NCBI GenBank assembly: GCA_026874595.1
Contig: CM049320.1
Location: 15,854,488-15,918,487, forward strand
Reading direction: 5' to 3'
DNA length: 64,000 bases
Origin: Sipunculus nudus
Lineage: Eukaryota > Annelida > Sipuncula > Golfingiida > Sipunculidae
Shown: one piece after another, positions 12,559 to 22,905 of the stretch
Position numbering within the stretch: position 1 is the stretch's first letter
Layout of the letters: every line of letters starts with the position of its first letter
Notes under the pieces: generated by a model
Database searches by the model: none
What the model saw: the letters and a program-made list of their open reading frames with translations, nothing else
Told to the model about the DNA's origin: nothing
Translations under genes and position numbers: made by a program

Positions 12559-14282
12559 CGTATCCAAACATATAACCACTCTAGCCACCGGGAATAAACT
12601 ACACGATCGGCCACCATAGGTTTTTGGATGTTCGTCGCAGGAGTCTCCAATCTTAGTACAACATTTCCATATCAAAAATACTGTGATGGTGGCTCATTGA
12701 ATCACGCTGTGTATACGTTCAAGATATGGAAATTTTCCTAAATGTAGAATATTGAGCTGTATACTTCGGCCCAGAGCTTTATAGCTGGCGACAATTTGAA
12801 CCACTAGGGGAATAAATGCTAAAATGAAGAAGATGGTAGTCCTCTGTTTTAAACGGTCGTTACTTGTAGGTGTTTATTTAATATAATATTCTGTGTCCTG
12901 GAAACTATAGCATGTTAATAAAGTTGATAGTGGTAAGTATGTTCCTCAAAGTTTATCAAGGTGTGGTCCACTCGCACTCAGTAGTTTGGTGCCTCCGTAT
13001 ATTAGATCATTTATGATTCGCTTTGGAATCAGTTTTTTTTTTCCATTTATCATTGCTCTTATAGAATTATACTGTTATATACAACATATAACCATTACTA
13101 CTATTTTGCTACAATTCCATAATTCTTACTATTACCGTACAGAATGTCCCATTAGTCACCTTGCTCTCACGCCGAGCTGCTTAAAATTACTGCATTGTAT
13201 GTATAGATGAATTAGAATGTATGTGTAAACTGGAATTCACTCGGAAAAGGTTTATGTTCTGTTCAAAATGCCATATTTCTCATAATCTGAGTCCTTTTTA
13301 TGACTACATTTTCCGTGTCTTTTGCACCAAGTTGGAAAACCATTTTGTGGCCTTAATATGTATCAAGTTCATGGCAACTTTTTAGTTCTTGTCTGCATAT
13401 AATCCTGGCAGCAATAAACATGAAACCATAACTCATGAGGAATTTAAATTTACATATGTATAGGGTCTTCTATGAGTCATGCAAAAAAAAACTGCACTGT
13501 CGTGGCCGTCAGTGCATTTACAATGACGTGGCTCTAAATAGAAGGCAATTGTAACACAAGGCTATATAACTATAAGTAATAAACAAATTAATACGAGAAC
13601 GGAGCATTTGAATTAGACTCAAAATGTAAAGCCGTTTTTAAAATTGATTTGCAAATATTTCTTAGAGTATATATTGCAGTGACACAGGAACTTATATGTG
13701 AGTATTAAAACCCACTGACGGAAGGCGTGAACCAGGAGAGATTTACAAGAAAAACTGCCCTATTTGTTCATGATAATAGCTTATCGCTTAGACACCCTTG
13801 GGCTAACTAAGCGCTGACCTCAGGAGAACGAACAGCACTGGCATTTAAGTAGTTATCTTTGGGAACCCGTTGTTTTTTTATTATATATATATATATATAT
13901 ATATAAATATATATATACATATATATATATATATTAATATATATATAAGTAATTTTACATATATATTATTATATGTATAGGACAAGGCAATAGAAGGTAG
14001 CGAAAGACTATACCAACGTTGAGGTGTAATTCTGCTTATTTTTGTTTTAATAATTCCTAACTTACACTGCCTTCTGAACCAATATTTGACACAAAAAATC
14101 TTATACATAGGCAAGCCATTAGTATTTCATATTAGATGAACAAACAGAAATATATATTAAACAGGTAAAAAGCAAACGGAACGACGAAGGGAGAAATACA
14201 GGTCAAAACAAATATTGCATCAAACATCGTTATGCACCGATTGCTATCTAACCATTGCAGACGGTCTGCCGTTTTATTTCAG
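11831..14282. other. Intergenic DNA upstream of the sulfotransferase, with (TA)n runs
   Basis: No protein-coding exon could be supported. (TA)n microsatellites lie at 12512-12556 and 13882-13948, the latter interrupted. A 5' untranslated exon and promoter of the sulfotransferase probably lie in or upstream of this stretch, because the first coding exon is preceded by a strong splice acceptor. I could not identify that exon or a convincing core promoter. Confidence 0.45.
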
Positions 14283-14300
14283 ACGAGGCTGTGTCACCGG

Positions 14301-14370
14301 ATGGATCGCCACACAAAAAAGAAGTCCTTCATCTGTTTAACGATAATACTGGTTGTCTTTATCTACGGAG
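14301..14370 (+). CDS. Carbohydrate sulfotransferase, coding exon 1 (signal anchor)
   Basis: First coding exon of a PAPS-dependent carbohydrate sulfotransferase. It encodes a short basic cytosolic tail (MDRHTKKK) followed by a hydrophobic run (FICLTIILVVFIYG, residues 10-23). This is a type II signal anchor, as in Golgi sulfotransferases. I chose the ATG at 14301 because it sits in a good context (ccggATGG) and just downstream of a strong acceptor, 'cgttttatttcag', ending at 14282. The upstream in-frame ATG at 14232 would lie in an intron if that acceptor is used. The exon ends at 14370 before the donor GTAAGT in phase 1, which matches the next exon exactly. Confidence 0.85.
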
Positions 14371-14888
14371 GTAAGTTGCCCGGGACACGTCTTTATTTAC
14401 AGCAAATCCTAGATCCGCCTACTTTTCACGTCATGACTGACCACCACCGCATCACGGGCACTTTCTATAGTCGACTTCTTCAATGTCTTAAACGATCACT
14501 CAATTGGTCGCAGATCTGGTCGCAATAGAAAGGTTAAAGTTTATAAATATTAAATAAAAGTTATATTATATTATATTATATTGTTGTATTGATTTTCTTT
14601 GAAGAATAGCTATCACTATCAGAAAAAAAGGCTTCAGTTCTTCCTCACCCTCACCTTGATGTATCATTGCCAGCATATAAATTCTCAGTATACACTTACT
14701 ATTTTATGTTAAATTTTGACAGGGTCGTCAAAACGGGAGTGAAGGGTTGGGTAGGTTGGGGATGGGTGTGGGGATGGGGGTATATATCCACAGATTGATT
14801 AATCTCCCACGCCAATAAACCAGGACGTTCATTTGTTAACAAAATACACATACGTCTGCCGTTCGTGTACAATCCGTTAGTGTACATA

Positions 14889-15930
14889 CACTCAAAAAAC
14901 AGATTGGTTAAATATATAACCAATTGGTTAAGCCAGTTTTGGTTGTTTTATTCAAGATATTGTTTAGCTTAACCAATGCATTGTTAAAGTACTAACCAAA
15001 CCAGTTGGTTGTTTTGACCAATTTTCATTGGTCAACAGAATAAATATACTGTATGTAGGTTTAACCAATATATTGGTCAATTGATAACCAAAATATTGGT
15101 TATTTTAGCACACATATATGACCAATATGGTTGTTTGAGATGATATTGCATGATTTAACCAACAAATTGGTAATTTCAAACAACTTGTAACCAAACTCAT
15201 TGGTCATTTTGACCATTTTTATTGGTCGACCGTTTGGTTGCATATATTTAACCAGTTTTCTTGGTTGAGTTAAACATTGGTTAATTTTATCAACGCATTG
15301 GTAATTTTACCAACTGATTGATCAAGCACTGACCAAACCCATTGGTCAGTTTGAACATCAGACACAAAAGTGCTCCAAATCAGACACAAGAAATGCAAGC
15401 TTCACTGGCTGAGGGGCAACACGTCAGACTTGTATTCGAGCGGTCACAGGTTCGTTTCCAAGACCGGGCGGAATTAGTGTTTCCCCTTGAAACCGACACC
15501 AGAGCAAACCACCGAAACTAAAGAATGACTTACAAGAAGACATCAAATCAATCTGAATAATAAAACAACTGAAAAGGGGACTGAAAGTAGCAGTGCACAC
15601 ATAAATGTGTCCACTAATCTGACTTGAATTGGTTCATGTGACCAATTTATTATTTGATTTAACCAATTTGTTTTGGTTGACCTCAACCAAAGTACATTGG
15701 TTGAGAATTACAAAATTATTTTGGTCAAACTGAACAATTTTGTTGGTTTAAATGATCTACTGTGTTGGTTGCTCTGACCAATATATAGGTTGATTTGACC
15801 AATACCCGTTGTTTGATTACGACCAAAATAAACTGGTTGTTTTAAACAATTGTTTGTACATATTTTGACCAATTAAATTGGTTTGAATCACCAAATTTTT
15901 GGGTTGATTCAACCAATCTGTGTTTGAGTG
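14889..15930. mobile_element. TA-flanked MITE built from ATTGGTT/AACCAAT words
   Basis: A ~1.04-kb element in sulfotransferase intron 1. Its left end 'cactcaaaaaacagattggt' and right end '...ccaatctgtgtttgagtg' are inverted repeats of about 25 bp. Each is bordered by TA (14887-14888 and 15931-15932), the target duplication of Tc1/mariner-type elements. The interior consists almost entirely of the words ATTGGT and ACCAAT on both strands, dozens of copies at irregular spacing, so much of it can fold back on itself. A tRNA-like segment interrupts it at about 15355-15615. There is no transposase, so the element is non-autonomous. Confidence 0.8.
15355..15615 (+). repeat. Putative tRNA-derived SINE nested in the MITE
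   Basis: The ATTGGT words stop at about 15355 and resume at about 15625. The unrelated insert has a box A match, 'tggctgagggg' at 15406-15416, and a box B match, 'ggttcgtttcc' at 15449-15459. Box starts are 43 nt apart, the spacing of a tRNA promoter. The cloverleaf is poor (weak T stem, no matching acceptor stem), so this is a tRNA-like SINE head rather than a tRNA gene. The tail and target duplication are not resolved. Confidence 0.5.
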
Positions 15931-16185
15931 TAAAGTTGGGCTTTGCTACAGTTATACAATGTTGCTACAAATCGTGGTAAATAATTCAAGTCTCAAGACT
16001 ACCATGAATAAGAAAGAGAGCATATATACTGAATAATACAAAAGTAACTATGCAGATATATGCATGGAAATTAAAAGCAACATCAGAGTGTGTACTCTGA
16101 TATATCGTCTCCCGTGGTTCCTATCAGGCTATATTTTAATGCATATATTAAACCCTGCAGCAGTGTGGAGGCCATTCAACATGAG

Positions 16186-16359
16186 CAGAAGCGGATCCAA
16201 GGGGGGATTTTTTCATCAGAAACGTTTTTTTAAGGGCTTCAGGCAAAATATTGCAGTTTCAACCCCCACCTTTTCGAGACCTGGGGACCTTTTTTTAGGG
16301 TTTTCATTAGTCCTCCTGGGTTGGACCCACCCTTTTCCTAAACCTTGGATCCGCCCCTA
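16186..16359. mobile_element. MITE with GGATCC ends, 5-bp TSD (copy 2)
   Basis: A 174-bp element beginning 'cagaagcggatccaagg' and ending 'ccttggatccgccccta', good inverted repeats. It is flanked by perfect 5-bp direct repeats 'atgag' at 16181-16185 and 16360-16364. Its inner words 'gggcttcaggcaaaatattg' resemble the reverse complement of words in copy 1. It lies in intron 1 of the sulfotransferase. Confidence 0.85.
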
Positions 16360-16448
16360 ATGAGGCGTGGTTTTACCGTGCATGCGGATATTTGCTGACC
16401 ATCAATCATATCCATGACACGTATATTTTAGAGTTAAAGAGTAAAATA

Positions 16449-17592
16449 GTTCTATCCCCATATCAACCCGCCGCGCATCACGGAGTTCTGTCTCCATATC
16501 AACCCGCCGCGCATCACGGAGTTCTGTCTCCATATCAACCCACCGCGCATCGCGGAGTTCTATCCCCATATCAACCCACCGCGCATCACGGAGTTCTATC
16601 TCCATATCAAGCTACCGCGCATCACGGAGTTCTATCTCTATATCAAGCCACTGCGCATCACGGAGTTCTATCTCCATATCAACCCACCGCCCATCACGGA
16701 GTTCTGTCCCCATTTCAACCCACCGCGCATCACAGAGTTCTAACTCAATATCAACCCACCGCGCACAAAATAGTTCTATCCCCATATCAACCCGCCGCGC
16801 ATCACGGAGTTCTGTCTCCATATCAAGCCACCGCGCATCACGAAGTAATAACTCCATATCAACCCACCGCGCATCACACAGTTCTATCTCCATATCAACC
16901 CAGCGCGCATAAAAGAGTTCTATCCCCATATCAACCCACTGCCCATCATGGAGTTCTATCTCCAGATCAACCCACCGCGCATCAAGGAGTTCTATCTCCA
17001 TATCAACCAACCGCCCATCACGGAGTTCTATCCCCATATCATCCCACCGCGCATCATGGAGTTCTATCTCCATATCAACCCCCCCCCCCCCTTCACGGAG
17101 TTCTAACTCAATATCAACCCACCTCGCATCACAGAGTTTAAACTCAATATCAACCCACCGCGCATCACAGAGTTCTGTCTCCATATCAACCAACCGCCCA
17201 TCACGGAGTTCTGTCTCAATATCAACCCACCCAGCATCACGGAGTTTTATCCCAATATCAACCCACCGCGCATCACAGAGTTCTAACTCAATATCAACCC
17301 ACCGCGCATCACGGAGTTCTATCTCCATATCAACCCACCGCGCATCACGAAGTTCTAACTCCATATCAACCCACCGCCCATAAAGGAATTCTAACTCCAT
17401 ATCAACCCACCACGCATCACGGAGTTCTGTCTCCATATCAACCCACCGCGCATCACAGAGTTCTAACTCCATATTAATCCACCGCGCATAAAGGAGTTCT
17501 AACACCATATCAACCCACTGCGCATAAAGGAGTTCTATCCCCATATCAACCCACCGCGCATCATGGAGTTCTAACTCCATACTTACCCACGC
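16449..17592. repeat. 36-bp minisatellite, about 32 copies
   Basis: Head-to-tail units of the type 'gttctatccccatatcaac' + 'ccaccgcgcatcacgga', 36 bp long, run for about 1.14 kb. Since 36 is divisible by three, both strands stay open for long stretches: + strand 12-residue repeats like VLSPYQPTAHHG at 16392-17141, and - strand ELRDARWVDMEI at 16612-17601. Substitutions are frequent, including many non-conservative ones. The array sits inside an intron of the + strand sulfotransferase and lacks splice or start context. I therefore read it as a minisatellite, not a repeat protein. Confidence 0.92.
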
Positions 17593-17850
17593 ATGGCGCA
17601 TGCTCCAGGAGAGACCGTATATGTCCTTCTCGCATTACAAGAGGGGAACAAAGTGCCTTTGGTGGTTCTACAATTTAGGGGTGTAACATATTCTAAAATA
17701 GCGATTTCGTGATAATTAAATCATCTGGGCAATTCCTACACATATTTCTCACTTATCGCTTAAATAAAAAAATATAAAAATATATAAAATATAAATGAAT
17801 AAATAAATGTAAAATCAGGAATATGGTTTGTCATTGATTTCACTGAACAG

Positions 17851-17852
<2 letters not shown>
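17593..17852. other. Intron 1 spacer, nothing recognised
   Basis: AT-rich sequence between the minisatellite and a (TA)n run, with no recognisable feature. Confidence 0.4.

Positions 17853-17913
<61 letters not shown>
17853..17913. repeat. (TA)n microsatellite
   Basis: Pure TA run of about 60 bp, directly abutting the outer inverted segment of the Penelope-like remnant. Confidence 0.95.
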
Positions 17914-17914
<1 letters not shown>

Positions 17915-18940
17915 CTCTGGAGATAACAACACTGTTAATTCACAACAGTCTGTTTCACGGGGTGCGACCCGATCATCAGGTGAATGTGGTTAGAATGAAG
18001 CTAACGGCGTGGTTTGAAAATCCGAGACTTTACGAGATTACGAGATAATGCTTTGTGCGATTCGGGGGGGGGGGGGCGCATGTGAAAGACTGACACTGAT
18101 CCTATTGTCCTCGGGTGCACAATAGGATTGGTCGGGGTACACGTGCGATACTGGAACATAACAGGGCAGGGCAAGGAGGTTATTTAAGTTACAAATTTTA
18201 TATATAATATAATACAAAGATAATTACCAGGAGGCTCAATTAGCATATTGAACTGATTTCTAATAGGGTCTCGGAGCAGAGCAGTGAGAGAACAACTACC
18301 GGAACAGGTAAGTCTGCCCAGCGGATCCTCGGGGGGGGGGGGGGGGTTTCGGGCACGCTGAAAATTAGTACGAATGCTAGGTTTTAAAATATTTCAGGGT
18401 GAATTTGTTTTGATGGCGGCACTTGGAGAGAATTTCAGCTCTTGAGTTCAACAATGATCCAGGGGGGCCGTTGCTATAAGTAGCTTTTCAGACAAGCAGA
18501 GATCACACTTCCTAGTCCCACAGAAGTAAGGTGCTGCCTTGGCGGAATTTCTCAGGAGAGCTTGTAATTGATATTGTTGTCTTTTAGTGACCAAATGTGT
18601 TTAGACAGTTCAGTATTTTTAGCGTGGGATCTGTTCCGAAAGGATTGCATGTGGTTATTGTATCTTGTCTTGAAGTCACCTTCAGTACACACTATGTAGT
18701 GTTTCACGTCATAGTCTGTTCTAACTGTTGCCTTATAGACAATGCATTTCAGCTGACATTGACCATTCATAGGACATTCGTCATTTTTACGGCAGTTACA
18801 TTGTTTGTGAGGTACATTCACAGCATTGTCAGTATTTAAAACCTGTTGTGAATTAACAGTGTTGTTTTTCTCCAGAGTTATACCGCTCTGGCCTTGTCTG
18901 TAGGCCATAGAGCACTTTACATCGGAGGGTAACACTACCT
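17914..18940 (-). mobile_element. Penelope-like element 3' remnant with inverted flanks
   Basis: Read on the minus strand, this holds the end of a Penelope-like retroelement followed by its 3' untranslated part. The segment 'aactctggagataacaaca' + 'ctgttaattcacaacag' at about 17914-17952 is present in inverted orientation at about 18845-18883. Both lie beside or near (TA)n runs. Inverted or repeated termini are a known complication of Penelope-like insertions. The reverse transcriptase part is missing, so this is a 5'-truncated dead copy in intron 1 of the sulfotransferase. Confidence 0.8.
18378..18935 (-). pseudogene. Penelope-like GIY-YIG endonuclease C-terminus, frameshifted
   Basis: From 18935 downward on the minus strand an open frame to 18552 shows the cysteine cluster CNCRKNDECPMNGQC, then KCIVYKATV, HYIVCTEGDFKTRYNNHMQS and ELSKHIWSLKDNNINY. 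This is the arrangement of the Zn-binding linker plus GIY-YIG endonuclease of Penelope-like elements. The expected YIG is altered to YIV. After a frameshift the tail continues as CDLCLSEKLLIAT, and after another as LLNSRAEILSKCRHQNKF, both typical of the family's C-terminus. At least two frame breaks make it a pseudogene. Confidence 0.85.
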
Positions 18941-18941
18941 T

Positions 18942-19062
<121 letters not shown>

Positions 19063-19562
19063 AGCCAACGTCAAAATGACTTGGTATGTTCGAATATGAC
19101 TTTCCGAATTTGGAATAGTTGAAATTAATAAGCCGAATGTGGTAATACTGCCAGTCTAGTTACAAAACCTGAACATTTGCTTACAGCTACTGAGCTTCGC
19201 TGGTGCTAACGGTGCTAACCTTGTCACGCATAGGAACCAAACTACTATAACTAACTTACCGAATAGTCATATAGGACTTTTCATATATAACAGAGGCAAG
19301 TACCACCCCCACTTCCTAAAGTCTACTCCCCCCGCCCCGGGAACTATGGGGCAGCCTTAATCAGGATGTAAGGGTTAGTCCATTTTAAGATGAAGGGAGT
19401 AAATATGTATACAAGGGTAGATTTAGGAAATATCCTACAGTCTGTTTATTGCCAACCGAGACTAAATTACGCTGCATGTTACACATACACACACGCACAC
19501 ACGTTATTTTACTTAAACTTTATGATGATTATATTTAATATAAATCTATGCTTATACTTTAG
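19063..19562. other. Distal part of sulfotransferase intron 1
   Basis: Non-coding. It ends at the acceptor 'tatgcttatactttag' (AG at 19561-19562). Confidence 0.6.
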
Positions 19563-19809
19563 CAATGATAAAGAGCTGGGGCGTTACCTCTACAAGTCAG
19601 CGTTATGAAGAACGAGGCAGATTTCCCCGGAAGTTGATCCTTTTGTCGTACATGCGCAGTGGGTCCACCTTCCTCGGGGAACTTTTCAGTCAGAACTCAG
19701 ATGCTTGCCACTGGCATGAGCCATTAGAGGGCATTATGCATCATATATACGGCATGCTATATGCCGTTAAAGCCCTCGACGTATACTACAACTTGGATGG
19801 AACAAAAAG
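19563..19809 (+). CDS. Carbohydrate sulfotransferase, coding exon 2 (5'-PAPS site)
   Basis: Carries the 5'-phosphosulfate-binding loop: LLSYMRSGSTFLGELF, with R-S-G-S-T-F at residues 55-60 of the spliced protein. This is the P-loop-like motif that binds the PAPS donor in Golgi carbohydrate sulfotransferases. It is followed by HWHEPLEGIMHHIYGMLYA, where family members have the conserved 'EPL' after the binding loop. The acceptor AG is at 19561-19562 and the donor GTAATT at 19810. The exon begins with two bases completing the phase-1 codon of exon 1 and ends in phase 2, as required by exon 3. Confidence 0.93.
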
Positions 19810-20329
19810 GTAATTAAAATGCATAAGTCTAAGATATAATTGACAGGTGGTATGCAAAGGTTGAAATCTTGGGTTAAGCAAAAGAGGATGATTTTGTGCA
19901 ATTGTGCTACGACAGCTTTATCAGTTTCGGCGAACGAGGTGCATGTAAATAAAGCCGATACTTTTTCTATCGGCGTTTTGCCCCGCAGTTATAATAAAGT
20001 CTACCGGGAGATCCTAGTGACATGCTGTATATATTGAGGAGCGTGCAAATCTTTTCGTCTTATTTGACAACCAAACTAGGCCAACACACATTATCACGGA
20101 AAATCAACCACGCGAAGTGTAAAATGTGTTTGCTGTATTAGAACGCCTATCATTAGCGAAAAAGTAACCGTTAATACTTATAGCTCAGCATATATCTCCC
20201 AGCTTGTCTGCTGAATTACTACTTACTGCATACAAATATGGCTCCAATTAACGGGTAAAATAAACAAGATTTAGGCCGGATGAGAAACAAGAAATACGGC
20301 GGTAACTATGCAGATGGGATTTGCACATT

Positions 20330-20890
20330 AGTTTATTCATTCACATACGTATTCTTTTGTTTAAATTCTTCCCTTGTAGCCTTATGTTAGGACTACCAGT
20401 CGTATACAGCTATATCATTGCAATAAACTGGTTGTCCCTTGCAGTGCAGTTGTCCGTATGACTGGAATCATGACTCACTGTTTATAGCCCCTACATGCCA
20501 CTTATACATAAATGTCTACTGAGTCAAGTATGCACAGGGCTATCCTTTTTTGTTAATATTTTAGAAGCAACATTTTAGTGTTGTTTAGTGCTGTTATATA
20601 TTTAAACCATTTCAACGATCTCCTACAGGGGCGTTTCTGAATGTTTACTTGAAAGTAACTGGATCACCAGGTGTCGCTAGTGTTGTTAACAGGGATTGAA
20701 ACACGCTGCACACCTTATTATCAGTGCAACATATTTTTATTTGGTGATATGGTGCCATAACTAAAGGAAAATAATAGAAGAAAAGTAAATATTCTGAATA
20801 AAGAGAGAGCTTCTATTATAATGTTTAGTCTTGACTTGTGATTGAGAAAGTTCTTCATTTCATTCACTTGAGTTTTTCCAGCTTGAACTC
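20330..20890 (+). repeat. Dispersed module Z, copy in sulfotransferase intron 2
   Basis: Shared in the same orientation with 54040-54530. Corresponding words include 'gactaccagtcgtatacagc' / 'gactaccgattatatacaac', 'caacgatctcctacaggggc' / 'caacgatctccgacagagga', 'aactggatcaccaggtgtcg' / 'aactggatcactaggggtcg', and 'cattcacttgagtttttcca' / 'cattcactagaattttccca'. Divergence is substantial with indels, so this is an old dispersed repeat or a relic of segmental duplication. Confidence 0.7.
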
Positions 20891-20927
20891 CAGCTTGGCA
20901 CTCAGCACCCCTTCCTTGATTTGCCCT

Positions 20928-21090
20928 CAGGGGCGGATCCAGGATTTTGGAAAGGGGAGGGTCACGCCCAGAAAGAAACCTAACAGAAGGTCCTCTGCTC
21001 CGGGAAGGAGGGGGTCAGGGACGCAAAATTTTGTTTGAAACCCTATAAAAAAGGACCCCCTTGACCCTCCCCCCCCTGGATCCGCCACTG
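20928..21090. mobile_element. MITE with GGATCC ends, 5-bp TSD (copy 3)
   Basis: A 163-bp element with the best-preserved ends of the family: 'caggggcggatccagg' and 'cctggatccgccactg'. It is flanked by perfect 5-bp repeats 'gccct' at 20923-20927 and 21091-21095. It shares 'gcaaaattttg' + 'tttgaaaccct' with copy 1. It lies in sulfotransferase intron 2. Confidence 0.9.
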
Positions 21091-21620
21091 GCCCTGGTTG
21101 TTATTTTATAACTTTTTATGCTTGTTTAAGGTTCTCTTGTGGTCTGTATAGAGATCGGAAAATACTACTCGACCTAGAATTCAGTGACCAGGGTCATAAA
21201 TGAGTTAGAATACAAAACGTGAAATATATTGCTGAAATTTTTTTATCAAAGCTTTTCTAATCAGAAACAGACTCGCTACTCACATCCGAGAAGCCCAATC
21301 TTTTCTCATTTTCAAGATTTATTGAAACATACTCTGAAGGAAGTGTAAACTATTTTACGTTTTTTAACTTTTTTATCAGTTTTGCGTTTAACATTTTATA
21401 TTATCTGAGTACACGTTCGCATATATAGATACAATATTTCTATGTTATGACGGGCTATTTGCGATAACCTGTGCAGTTAATAAATTACGAGTTGAATAGA
21501 CCAATTTTAAAGGCATTGTATTAATTTCATATATTAACCAAATATCTATGAATGTCCTAGGAGTTTTTTCATTATTTATTTGACCTTGTTTCTTTTTATT
21601 TATTTTTCATTTTTATGTAG

Positions 21621-22536
21621 AGTTTATTCGACATGGGAGCGAGAGAATTTAGTATACTATCTCCACAGAATGCTTTCGGACGTCAAACCGAGTAATCTAC
21701 CAATAGAATTGATATATAGTCACTTTACATTGTGCATAGCGGCCAACAAACCTGAAGTACGAGAGTGCGTCGAGAAGCACATTCAAAAGCAGCTTTGGCG
21801 TTATAAAAAGGAAAACTGCAGTGCTTGCCGCGATGAACCTGACCACGTGGCCATTGGTGCTTGTTCATTCCATCGTCAATATGGGAGGCTCCATTGCGAA
21901 GAAGTGCCCGACTATGAAAAAAGTCTTAGTTGCCATCGTATGTGTATGAATGAAGTATGGAGATATACTCAGGATTGTTTAAAACTCGTCGATGAAACGT
22001 GTGGTAATAAGTTAATTCATTCGACAAAAACTGTACGACTTTCAATGGAAATCGCGGAACAACTGGTCAGAAAAGACCCGGATGTCAAAATTGTGCATTA
22101 CGTCAGAGATCCACGTGGTGTGTACATGTCACGGAAACCTGCCGAGTGGATTCGCTCTAAAGTGTCCGGTGAAAGCTGGTCCAAAGAAATGAAGTACACT
22201 TGTAAATTAATGGAAGATAATATAGCAACAGCTGAAAGAATCAATTCTAATTACCCGGGCAGTGTAATAACAGTAAGATATGAAGACTTGGCTACAGAAC
22301 CCCTAAAATATGCTGGAATTATATATGGTCATATAAAAATGGATTTACCATCTGATGTTAAAATATGGTTAACAATGAATACGCATGCGCAGAAGGACAA
22401 TGGGGCATACTCTACGGCAAGGAAAAATTCAACGAAGACGGCATACCGCTGGATGGAAAAGATAACAAAAGAAGAGAAAGAGGAGATAAATAAATACTGC
22501 AGTGATGTGATACAGAAATTTGGATACAAGCCTTAA
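21621..22536 (+). CDS. Carbohydrate sulfotransferase, terminal coding exon
   Basis: Encodes residues 106-410 of the sulfotransferase and the stop TAA at 22534-22536. The 3'-phosphate-binding motif VKIVHYVRDPRGVYMSR is present, with RDPRG at residues 268-272 and the conserved S and R at 276-277. Before it lies a cysteine-rich insert (NCSACRDEP...GACSFHRQYGRLHC...SCHRMC, residues ~170-215). After it come VITVRYEDLATEP and a C-terminal end (MNTHAQ...WMEKITKEE...CSDVIQKFGYKP) matching the family fold. All key motifs are intact with no frame break. The 410-residue product is normal for Golgi 6-O/keratan- or chondroitin-type sulfotransferases. The acceptor sugar cannot be deduced. Confidence 0.95.
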
Positions 22537-22711
22537 TATGAGGGATGTATAAACTTGGATTTCACCAGGCATACGGTGTGCACAGGATTTAGAGATGTAG
22601 AGAGGTGAGATGCGACCTTAAAGTTGCTAAAAATTGCTCTTTTTGATCGAATGACCTCCATGCGGCCATGATCAGACCTCAGCTGTATTATAGACAATAT
22701 AATTTTTTTAA

Positions 22712-22717
22712 AATAAA
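22712..22717 (+). promoter_or_regulatory. Candidate polyadenylation signal AATAAA
   Basis: First AATAAA downstream of the sulfotransferase stop, 176 bp past it, in an AT-rich context. The signal is canonical, but such words are frequent in this base composition. Confidence 0.4.
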
Positions 22718-22756
22718 AACCTGGCTTAATATCAGAATATTATTTCTTTTTTTTTT

Positions 22757-22905
22757 TTAATTATCTAACAATGTGAATCGAATTTAGACAGTAATGTAAA
22801 ACTCGAGATAGGACACGTGACCTCATTTTTTTTAATTAACTAACAATGTGAATCGAATTTAGACAGTAATGTAGAACTCGAGATAGGACACGTGACCTCG
22901 TTTTT
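22757..22905. repeat. Two-copy ~78-bp tandem duplication
   Basis: The words 'aacaatgtgaatcgaattta', 'gacagtaatgta' and 'actcgagataggacacgtga' occur twice in succession with only a few changes. A run of GACTCG words follows at 22908-22990. Confidence 0.85.

Larger units (their letters stand above)
19810..21620 (+). other. Sulfotransferase intron 2
   Basis: GT...AG intron of 1,811 bp. It contains a diverged dispersed module (20330-20890) shared with 54040-54530, and a MITE at 20928-21090. The acceptor is 'tttttatgtag'. Confidence 0.85.

Noticed and set aside
14232-14300. Start of the sulfotransferase at the upstream ATG (14232)
   Set aside because: A strong polypyrimidine tract and AG ending at 14282 lie between the two ATGs. 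The downstream ATG has the better context and gives a normal type II signal anchor.
16392-17141. + strand 249-codon repeat protein (VLSPYQPTAHHG units) and - strand 329-codon repeat protein at 16612-17601
   Set aside because: Both strands are open only because the minisatellite period is 36 bp. The array is intronic with no splice or start context, and unit changes are not conservative in either frame.
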